From the NCBI GenBank assembly GCA_903926285.1, contig CAIYIP010000303.1, positions 1 to 7,814 on the forward strand: a DNA stretch of 7,814 nucleotides. Reading direction: 5' to 3'. Positions 1 through 4,648 of the stretch are shown piece by piece (positions within the stretch are counted from its first letter, which is position 1; every line of letters starts with the position of its first letter). Source of the stretch: an uncultured Gammaproteobacteria bacterium (GTDB lineage Bacteria > Pseudomonadota > Gammaproteobacteria > Pseudomonadales > Pseudohongiellaceae). The translations under genes and the position numbers were made by a program. The notes beneath the pieces were generated by a model, which saw only the letters and a list, made by a program, of their open reading frames with translations, was not told the DNA's origin and searched no databases.

Positions 1-194
1 GAACCAACAGTTTGAGCACTTACATTCGTTACAAACGCCTGGAAAAGTGTGCTGATGACCTGATCAATATCAGTCCCGAGAAAAAATCTATCACTGAGGT
101 TGCATATTTCTGGGGCTTCAATAATTCCTCCAGCTTCACACGCAGTTTCAAAGCCCATTTCGGTATCTCGCCTATGGAATACAAAAAAGGCTAA
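1..194 (+). CDS. AraC-family transcriptional regulator, C-terminal end (5' truncated by window)
   Basis: The reading frame is open from base 3 and stops with TAA at 192-194. It gives about 63 residues that match the second half of an AraC/XylS DNA-binding domain. Visible landmarks are a helix reading YIRYKRLEKCADDL, then SITEVAYFWGFNNSSSFTRSFKAHFG, the second helix-turn-helix with the family's typical GF..SSFxRxFKxxFG pattern, then the closing SPMEYKK. The TTG at base 12 is only an internal leucine. The true start and the N-terminal ligand-sensing domain lie outside the window, so the inducer and targets cannot be inferred. The next gene begins 100 bases downstream on the same strand. AraC regulators often control neighbours, so a link to the DUF6152-type gene is possible but unproven. 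Confidence 0.93.
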   Translation, partial: TNSLSTYIRYKRLEKCADDLINISPEKKSITEVAYFWGFNNSSSFTRSFKAHFGISPMEYKKG

Positions 195-281
195 CTTGCG
201 CGCTGCGCCCGCCAGAAAAATGCCCTGCTGGTAATTTACAGATCGTTCAAGTAGGTTTGTCACACTTCATCTTTTCGCCAT

Positions 282-288
282 GGAGAGG
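282..288 (+). promoter_or_regulatory. Ribosome binding site deciding the start of the DUF6152-type gene
   Basis: GGAGAGG lies six bases before the ATG at 295. The ATG at 280 overlaps this sequence and has no good Shine-Dalgarno site of its own, so the start at 295 is preferred. Confidence 0.7.
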
Positions 289-294
289 TTACGG

Positions 295-1350
295 ATGGCC
301 AGACAATTTTCCTTACTGCTGTTGGTTACCACGGTTCTGTTCGCGTTCAGTGCCAGCGCCCATCACTCCAGAACAGCTTTCTACGACACCTCGCGTTTGG
401 TAGAGCTTGAAGGTGAGATCACCCGGGTACTGTGGCGCCATCCCCATGTCCGCTACTGGCTGCAGGCCGATCAGGCCAGTGGTGGTGCCTTGTGGGAACT
501 GGAGACGACGCCACCGAGCATTCTTGAACGCGAAGGCATCAGTCAGGCATTGCTGGCCGCCGGAACCCATGTCCGAGTGGCCGGCCCGCCTGCCAGGTTT
601 GTCCAAGACGCGATGGAGGTCAGTCATGTTCTATTGCCTGACGGGCGTGAGGTTCACCTCTACGCGAATCTGGAGACACTGTGGTCAGACAACACAGTTG
701 AGCGCTCTTTGCAGGCATTTGATCCGCAGGCAGTGGAAGCGGCGAGGCTTGCTGCGCAAGGAATATTCAGAGTCTGGAGCAAGGCAGGAGGAATCCAGAA
801 CCAGCCGCGCTTCTGGCTGGACACGTATCCACTGACAGAAAGTGCAACAACTGCTGCCGCCGGTTGGGATGCACTGAAGGAATCCGATACAGGCTGCAAG
901 GCCAAGGGCATGCCCAACATTATGAGCAACATCTGGCCTTTCGAATTTGTTGATGAAGGTGAGGTAATCAGGCTAAAAATTGAGGAGTTTGATCAGATCC
1001 GCCTCATCCACATGCAGGAATCTAGCGCAGAGCCGACACCCCAGCCGATGGGGTATTCCACAGGGAAGTGGGAAGATGGCGAACTGCTTGTGACTACCAC
1101 CGGCATTCTCCCTGACTACTTCGGGGCGCAGGGCATAACACTCGGCTCTAAGGCACTGGTAGTCGAGCGCTTCACACTCAGTGATGATGAAAGCCGGCTG
1201 GATTATGCGATGACTGTCACCGATCCCGCCACCTTTACTGCACCTGTCATCCAGCATACGTGGTGGACTTGGCGCCCCGGTGAAATGATCAAGCCGTATG
1301 ATTGCGTCGAGGTCCCGGAATCGTGGACGAGCGCTGATAAACCGCAATAA
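295..1350 (+). CDS. Exported DUF6152-type protein of unknown function
   Basis: The 351-residue product begins with a clear Sec signal peptide: MARQ, then the hydrophobic run FSLLLLVTTVLFAF, then SASA. Cleavage likely falls just before HHS, residues 23-25. An alanine followed by HHS right after the signal peptide, then a YD..R.VELEGEITRVLWRHPHV segment, is the hallmark of the DUF6152 family. These are periplasmic or secreted proteins of unknown function, usually near 100-130 residues for that domain alone. Here a second part, about residues 200-340, carries the patterns MGYSTGKWEDGELLVTT, VERFTLSDD..RLDY and TDPATFT, and ends with WWTWRPGEMIKPYDC. I associate that half with longer exported homologues. 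The exposed HHS could bind metal after processing, but this is inference. A longer frame from 280 adds five residues and has poor support. Confidence 0.82.
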   Translation: MARQFSLLLLVTTVLFAFSASAHHSRTAFYDTSRLVELEGEITRVLWRHPHVRYWLQADQASGGALWELETTPPSILEREGISQALLAAGTHVRVAGPPARFVQDAMEVSHVLLPDGREVHLYANLETLWSDNTVERSLQAFDPQAVEAARLAAQGIFRVWSKAGGIQNQPRFWLDTYPLTESATTAAAGWDALKESDTGCKAKGMPNIMSNIWPFEFVDEGEVIRLKIEEFDQIRLIHMQESSAEPTPQPMGYSTGKWEDGELLVTTTGILPDYFGAQGITLGSKALVVERFTLSDDESRLDYAMTVTDPATFTAPVIQHTWWTWRPGEMIKPYDCVEVPESWTSADKPQ

Positions 1351-1471
1351 CTTCCTAGCCGACGCCCCCTTCTCCACTAGCACATGGCTTTAGTGTCCAT
1401 GCAAAAAAAACAGGGCAAATATCACAAATATTTCGGCCGGATTTTTACCAAATGTCCGTGCTGGGACGCTT

Positions 1472-1524
1472 GGTATAGTTCACTCGGTATAGTTCATCGG
1501 TATAGTTCATCGGTAAAGTTCAGC
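1472..1524. repeat. Four-unit tandem repeat, 13-base period
   Basis: Units start at 1472, 1486, 1499 and 1512. The consensus is GGTATAGTTCATC. Units two and three are identical. Unit one carries one extra C (14 bases). Unit four reads GGTAAAGTTCAGC, with two substitutions. The pattern fits slipped-strand expansion of a short intergenic sequence. A cluster of protein-binding sites is an alternative, but the period is not close to a helical turn. Confidence 0.92.
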
Positions 1525-1551
1525 CATCCCCGGTTAGAGCACTATAGGGCA

Positions 1552-1698
1552 CGCCGGCTTACGGCGGGGAGATACGATGCTACGGCAGCCATTGCGCAAG
1601 TGCTCGTGGATCCTGAAGGCCTGAACCACTGGCAAACGAGCCTCGCCGTGGATAAGGTGCTCGCCAGAGAAGAAGGCGGGCCAACATCGAAATTTTAA
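1552..1698 (+). pseudogene. Possible 3' remnant of a DUF3516-type DEAD/DEAH helicase gene
   Basis: In the frame ending with TAA at 1696-1698 the translation includes IAQVLVDPEGLNHWQTSLAVD and then LAREEGGP. From memory of the family, this resembles the extreme C-terminus of DUF3516 proteins, the domain at the end of some bacterial superfamily 2 helicases (QVL.DPEG..DW....VDL..S...G.P). Only about 40 residues are recognisable. No helicase motifs lie upstream, where the sequence is a simple tandem repeat. If the similarity is real, this is a relic left by deletion or rearrangement. It may also be chance. Confidence 0.35.
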
Positions 1699-1710
1699 TA
1701 ACATGGTGCC

Positions 1711-1736
1711 CTATTTATCTGGACTATTTATCTGGA
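1711..1736. repeat. 13-base exact tandem duplication upstream of the small exported protein
   Basis: CTATTTATCTGGA occurs at 1711-1723 and again at 1724-1736, back to back and without mismatch. It sits 32 bases before the GTG start at 1768, so it could overlap the promoter or leader of that gene. Confidence 0.92.
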
Positions 1737-1754
1737 CAGGCACTATGCAAAGCA

Positions 1755-1760
1755 GAGGAG
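1755..1760 (+). promoter_or_regulatory. Ribosome binding site for the GTG start at 1768
   Basis: GAGGAG lies seven bases before GTG. This spacing supports GTG at 1768 as the start, and the signal peptide begins directly there. Confidence 0.7.
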
Positions 1761-1767
1761 CCACACT

Positions 1768-2307
1768 GTGAAAAACCACTTCATAACTACCACACGTGCA
1801 CTGCTCTCCGGGTTGTTGGCTATGGCTTTCGCGTACCCCCTATTGGCGATGGAAACGGACGCTCTAGCGCTGGAGTCGGACACCGTCATTGAAGAAATCA
1901 CCGTAACTGGCCAGCGTACTCTGATCGCCCTGCGGTTACAGGGTGATGAAGCCGAAGATGCGGTCTATGAACTCTTCAATGAATTAAATACGGATGATGC
2001 GCACGACGTCCATTGCGCAATAGAAACCCGGTTTTTCAGCCGCATAAAGGAGCGACATTGCCGGACCGGCTACGAGCTTGATGCAATGGAGGCCGAGGCG
2101 CGATACCTGCGCGCACTTGCTACTGGGGAAGCAATGACTCCTCCCATACCGGCAAACATCGTAATGGCCGCAGAACTCCCGAAATTCCAGGCCAGGATGA
2201 AGGAACTCGTCGAGCAAAATCCAGTGTTACTGGAAGCGGTCATTAAACATGCCAAGCTGCGCGAGGAACTGCGCAAACGTCACGATAAGTATTTTGATAA
2301 AGACTGA
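1768..2307 (+). CDS. Small exported protein with a TonB-receptor-like motif, function unknown
   Basis: The 179-residue product starts at GTG. It has a signal peptide (MKNH, then a hydrophobic segment about residues 11-27, likely cut near LLA at 25-27). The mature N-terminus is acidic and includes EEITVTGQR at about residues 42-50. This matches the EE(I/V)xVTGxR sequence found after the signal peptide of many TonB-dependent outer-membrane receptors, but here no plug or barrel follows. Instead there is a soluble, charged, mostly helical protein: AEDAVYELFNELNTDD, then two cysteines about 15 residues apart (VHC and RHC) that could form a disulfide in the periplasm. The C-terminus is Lys/Arg/Glu-rich and amphipathic (KHAKLREELRKRHDKY). 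I have seen similar small exported proteins in gammaproteobacteria but know of no assigned function. The motif might be a partner-contact segment. That is inference. Confidence 0.8.
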   Translation: MKNHFITTTRALLSGLLAMAFAYPLLAMETDALALESDTVIEEITVTGQRTLIALRLQGDEAEDAVYELFNELNTDDAHDVHCAIETRFFSRIKERHCRTGYELDAMEAEARYLRALATGEAMTPPIPANIVMAAELPKFQARMKELVEQNPVLLEAVIKHAKLREELRKRHDKYFDKD

Positions 2308-2328
2308 GTAGTGCGCTAAACATCGACG

Positions 2329-2378
2329 CTAAAAGCGGATGTCCCACGAGTCACTAAAAGCGGATGTCCCACGAGTCA
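2329..2378. repeat. Exact 25-base tandem duplication
   Basis: Two identical 25-base units, 2329-2353 and 2354-2378, each start with CTAAAAGCGGATGTCC and end in CACGAGTCA. Each contains one GCGGATGTCC core (2335-2344 and 2360-2369). Perfect identity suggests a recent duplication. The units begin 22 bases after the stop codon of the upstream gene. Confidence 0.95.
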
Positions 2379-2463
2379 TCCCGCCTCTGTGCTGCATGTG
2401 CTGGTTTCCTTGCTCGACGATTCCCCACTGCGAGCAGCTTCTGCAGGCGTTGCCCGCCCCGGT

Positions 2464-2484
2464 TGAGTGGGTAATGGCCACTCA
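2464..2484. repeat. Perfect 7-bp hairpin beside the reverse GTGGGTGTCC motif
   Basis: TGAGTGG (2464-2470) pairs with CCACTCA (2478-2484) around the 7-base loop GTAATGG. No T-tract follows on either strand, so it does not look like an intrinsic terminator. It lies four bases from the reverse-oriented motif at 2489-2498. A short motif next to a stem recalls REP-type elements, but this is only a structural resemblance. Confidence 0.6.
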
Positions 2485-2488
2485 CGCA

Positions 2489-2498
2489 GGACACCCAC
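2489..2498 (-). repeat. Dispersed motif, reverse copy (GTGGGTGTCC)
   Basis: GGACACCCAC reads GTGGGTGTCC on the minus strand, preceded there by AATTTA. The forward copy at 4417-4426 has the same ten-base core preceded by ATTAAA. The forward copies at 2335 and 2360 face this one, defining an inverted arrangement of about 160 bases. Confidence 0.6.
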
Positions 2499-2705
2499 TA
2501 AATTCATAAAGGCAAGTACTGGAAAAAAATCTGCGCATAAAAAATCGAATGATTTCAGCAACAACGCCCCGAACCGCCAAATCCCTCCTGTGAAAACCCC
2601 GCAAGAACCCCTACAATTCGCCCCCCGGAATTTACTGCCACCTCAAACACGACTTACAGCACCATTGCTGTAGTGATTCTTGTATAACGCTGCACTCAAG
2701 ATTGG

Positions 2706-3227
2706 ATGTTAATGAAAACTATCGACGTAAAAAAACTTGTCACCGAAGCTCTTGCAACCATGCCCAAACCTCACTCGGAAAATATCATTGACGAGGTTTT
2801 TTTTGCGATCGAGCAGAATGATCGCTTCTTCAAAAGATACTCGGAATGCTGTACCGATCTTGGCAGGGTCAAGGTGAATACTGCTGGTGCAAATTGGGTC
2901 AGAAAGGAACTTGCCCGGACTACCTTGCGTGAAACTCCGACCAAGTTAAGCAAACTGATTGGCAGTTACTCAGTACTGGACACGAGGCCGGCGCCAGTGG
3001 TCAAGAAAACTGCCGCTAATAAACCCAAGCCCAAAACAGCTACGGCCAAAAAACGACTTGAGATTGATGCAAGAAAATCATTGTCTGACTATTACATGGC
3101 CAATAAAGCCTCCTTGCATCCACAAATAGCCTTGTATAGGGAACAGATTCTTACGCTCATCAAATCTGGCGTTCCGGTAGCTGAAGCATTTGAAAAGGCT
3201 GTCGATGAAGAATCTGGTGCCGATTAA
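2706..3227 (+). CDS. Unrecognised cytoplasmic protein with Lys/Ala/Pro-rich linker
   Basis: The 173-residue product has no signal peptide or membrane segment. Residues about 1-90 look like a helical domain: ENIIDEVFFAIEQND, then RFFKRYSECCTDLG, then NWVRKELA, closing with SKLIGSYSVLD. Residues about 95-118 are a basic low-complexity linker (VVKKTAANKPKPKTATAKK). Residues about 119-165 form a second helical segment (HPQIALYREQILTLIKSGVPVAEAFEKAV). A basic linker between two small helical domains is compatible with nucleic-acid contact, but I recognise no catalytic motif or named family. The start is uncertain. ATG at 2706 and ATG at 2712 are in frame, and a weak GGA upstream of 2712 slightly favours the second. 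A TATAAC hexamer at 2683-2688 could be a -10 box, though no good -35 is visible. Confidence 0.75.
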   Translation: MLMKTIDVKKLVTEALATMPKPHSENIIDEVFFAIEQNDRFFKRYSECCTDLGRVKVNTAGANWVRKELARTTLRETPTKLSKLIGSYSVLDTRPAPVVKKTAANKPKPKTATAKKRLEIDARKSLSDYYMANKASLHPQIALYREQILTLIKSGVPVAEAFEKAVDEESGAD

Positions 3228-3250
3228 AACACGCACGACCCAAAAGCATG

Positions 3251-3260
3251 GGACACCCGC
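3251..3260 (-). repeat. Dispersed motif, reverse copy (GCGGGTGTCC)
   Basis: GGACACCCGC reads GCGGGTGTCC on the minus strand and continues CATG, close to the CACG that follows the copies at 2335 and 2360. It sits in the 80-base gap upstream of the SMP-30-like gene. Confidence 0.5.
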
Positions 3261-3295
3261 CATCTCTTGTGGATGCTGCTAGAACAGAGAATCAA

Positions 3296-3301
3296 AAGGG
3301 G
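3296..3301 (+). promoter_or_regulatory. Ribosome binding site setting the SMP-30-like gene start
   Basis: AAGGGG ends six bases before ATG at 3308. The in-frame ATG at 3248 has no comparable site, and starting there would place 20 polar residues before the signal peptide, so 3308 is preferred. Confidence 0.75.
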
Positions 3302-3307
3302 AATCAC

Positions 3308-4378
3308 ATGAAAACAACAATAACGCTGGTACTTACACTAGGCCTCGTGGGCAGTGCGTTTGCCCAGAGCCCCGCTTCGACCTTCGATCGTGGCAGCAAC
3401 CTGCAGGTCTGGCAGCATCCCGATTACCAGACTGCGCTCAAACAATGTGCGAAACCACCGCAGCCTTTCAGAATCGGCGGTGGTGCTGCTGATGCAGGCT
3501 CCGCAGAGCCACCTGCTCCCGCGTTGCCGCTTGCCGATGCGATACCCGGTATCATTAATGCCAACGCGCAGTGGCGTCTTGTCTGGGCCTGGCAAGGGAA
3601 CAATGCTGATGGCCCGATTGCGGGCGAGAATGGTTCGCTGATGTTTGCCAATCAGGATGCGGGCAACGTAATGCAACTGGATCCGGCCACGTCGCTGGCG
3701 CAGATCATCTTTGACGAAACCAACACCGGCGGTGCGGTCTCGCGCAGCAAGAACGGTGCTCTCTTTCTGGCGATGCGCGGGTTGCACTCAGGCATCATGC
3801 AACTGGAACCCGAACGAAAAATTTTCGCAGACACGATTAATGGTGAGCCCTTCGATTGCACAGGTGGCGTCGTCAACGATATTGCCGCCGACAGCAAGGG
3901 TGGTGTCTACATCGCGGTGTCCGGCACCGGCGTGTTTTATGCCGACAAGGGTGGCGTGATAACCCAGTATGGGACAGCCGTCAATGGCGCTAATGGCATC
4001 ATTTTGAGCCCGCAGGAAGATGTACTTTATATCACCAACGGTCCGGTACTCGTTGCCTTTGATGTGCAGGCCAATGGTGCTCTGGGCAATCAGCGCGATT
4101 TCGCAAAGTTGAGCGGTGGCGGTGATGGTTCTGCCGTCGACAGCGAAGGCCGCATCTATGTTGCTGCAGGTTCGGCCGTGAATATCATTTCACCGGCCGG
4201 TGAAACGCTCGGCATCATCCCCGGCCCCCAAGGCTTGCATGGCGTAGCTTTCGGCGGCGAAGATAAACGTACCTTGTTCGGCATCGTGTTTTATGGCGCG
4301 TGGGGAACAGCGGCAGCGCGCAACCAGGTGGTAGCCATCGATGTACTCTCGCAGGGATATCTCGGGCGCTCGAAATAA
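3308..4378 (+). CDS. Exported SMP-30/gluconolactonase/LRE-like beta-propeller protein
   Basis: The 356-residue product has a textbook signal peptide, MKTTITLVLTLGLVGSAFA, with cleavage probably before QSPAS. Residues about 20-90 are an extra N-terminal region rich in Ala and Pro with two polar stretches. The propeller follows with the repeated strand patterns of the SMP-30 superfamily: GENGSLMFANQDAGNVMQLD (about 106-125), VVNDIAADSKGGVYIAV (188-204), GANGIILSPQEDVLYITN (227-244) and GDGSAVDSEGRIYVA (272-286), then LHGVAFGGEDKRTLFG (310-325). In the family one Glu, two Asn and one Asp bind the catalytic divalent metal. Candidates here are E107, N190, N229 and D273. Characterised members hydrolyse lactones, but many exported homologues have unknown substrates. 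It stands alone between gaps of 80 and 270 bases and is bracketed by inverted copies of the GYGGRTGTCC motif. Confidence 0.85.
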   Translation: MKTTITLVLTLGLVGSAFAQSPASTFDRGSNLQVWQHPDYQTALKQCAKPPQPFRIGGGAADAGSAEPPAPALPLADAIPGIINANAQWRLVWAWQGNNADGPIAGENGSLMFANQDAGNVMQLDPATSLAQIIFDETNTGGAVSRSKNGALFLAMRGLHSGIMQLEPERKIFADTINGEPFDCTGGVVNDIAADSKGGVYIAVSGTGVFYADKGGVITQYGTAVNGANGIILSPQEDVLYITNGPVLVAFDVQANGALGNQRDFAKLSGGGDGSAVDSEGRIYVAAGSAVNIISPAGETLGIIPGPQGLHGVAFGGEDKRTLFGIVFYGAWGTAAARNQVVAIDVLSQGYLGRSK

Positions 4379-4416
4379 AGTTGCCGGGTAAGTTATAAAT
4401 CAAAGCGTGAATTAAA

Positions 4417-4426
4417 GTGGGTGTCC
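4417..4426 (+). repeat. Dispersed motif, forward copy (GTGGGTGTCC)
   Basis: The ten-base core is identical to the minus-strand copy at 2489-2498, and both are preceded by an AATT(T/A)A-type sequence. It lies 39 bases after the stop of the SMP-30-like gene. Confidence 0.6.
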
Positions 4427-4543
4427 TCATCATTTGTTTCGGGAAAAGTGACTGAGCATTCCGGACCGAAGAAGGCCCGCGGTGGTGAAGATACGGCCAC
4501 CGCAAGCGACACAAATCCCAAATCAGGCCACGAGCAGTCGGGT

Positions 4544-4562
4544 AAAAATCCGTAAGATTTTT
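4544..4562. terminator. Weak A/T-rich hairpin, possible bidirectional terminator
   Basis: AAAAATC (4544-4550) pairs with GATTTTT (4556-4562) around the loop CGTAA. The stem has only one G-C pair, but on both strands it ends in a run of T's. Its position between two convergent genes suits a shared terminator. The low stem stability makes this tentative. Confidence 0.3.
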
Positions 4563-4634
4563 AGTGGCGCCACATCCCATTGGTTAAATCACTGGCTTAG
4601 CTTTACAAGCTGTCACCATGTTGCAGTATGTGCG

Positions 4635-4646
4635 AGCCACGTGGCT
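4635..4646. repeat. 12-bp perfect palindrome next to the FG-GAP stop codon
   Basis: AGCCACGTGGCT is a perfect palindrome two bases beyond the TAA (4649-4651, read on minus). It contains the core CCACGTGG. As RNA it could form only a short stem with a 4-base loop and no T-tract, so it could be a protein site or chance rather than a terminator. Confidence 0.4.
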
Positions 4647-4648
4647 AG

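Larger units (their letters stand above)
1351..1767. other. Intergenic region with tandem repeats and a gene remnant
   Basis: No intact gene is supported in these 417 bases. An open frame exists from 1384 to 1698, but a 13-base tandem array runs through it. Since 13 is not a multiple of 3, each unit would be read in a different phase, which argues against a real full-length protein. The stretch contains the repeat array (1472-1524), a short protein-like remnant (about 1552-1698) and a 13-base duplication (1711-1736). A CATGG/CCATG stem at 1383-1401 is followed by A's rather than T's, so it is not a terminator for the upstream gene. Confidence 0.6.
2308..2705. other. Non-coding intergenic region with repeats and a hairpin
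   Basis: No supported gene lies in these 398 bases. Two short open frames (2467-2673 plus, 2376-2564 minus) lack ribosome binding sites and recognisable protein features. The left half carries a 25-base tandem duplication, a 7-bp hairpin and three copies of the GYGGRTGTCC motif (two forward, one reverse). The right half, about 2510-2705, is plain sequence with nothing I can name. Confidence 0.6.
4379..4648. other. Intergenic gap between convergent genes
   Basis: The SMP-30-like and FG-GAP genes converge here. The gap holds a forward GTGGGTGTCC motif (4417-4426), a weak A/T stem AAAAATC-CGTAA-GATTTTT (4544-4562), the palindrome GTGGCGCCAC (4564-4573) and the palindrome AGCCACGTGGCT (4635-4646). 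A long minus-strand open frame crosses the gap (4215-4580) but overlaps the SMP-30-like gene and shows no protein features, so it is not called. Confidence 0.55.

Noticed and set aside
1383..1401. Intrinsic terminator after the DUF6152-type gene
   Set aside because: The 5-bp CATGG/CCATG stem is followed by A's, not T's, on the plus strand, and the loop is large.
1472..1524. CRISPR array
   Set aside because: The 13-base units are directly adjacent with no spacers.
1384..1698. Full-length 104-residue gene
   Set aside because: It has no ribosome binding site, and its middle is a 13-base tandem repeat that shifts phase each unit. Only the 3' part looks protein-like.
2376..2564. Small minus-strand gene of 62 residues
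   Set aside because: It covers the hairpin and dispersed motif, so its apparent sequence is explained by repeats, and no ribosome site is visible.
2467..2673. Small plus-strand gene of 68 residues
   Set aside because: No ribosome site, no recognisable features, low-complexity composition, and overlap with the motif and hairpin region.
1768..4426. Integron gene-cassette array
   Set aside because: Small genes separated by repeats suggested cassettes, but no attC-like GTTRRRY/RYYYAAC pairs are visible at the gene boundaries and there is no integrase in the window.
4215..4580. Minus-strand gene of 121 residues across the convergent gap
   Set aside because: It overlaps the end of the well-supported SMP-30-like gene and shows no domain or signal peptide.
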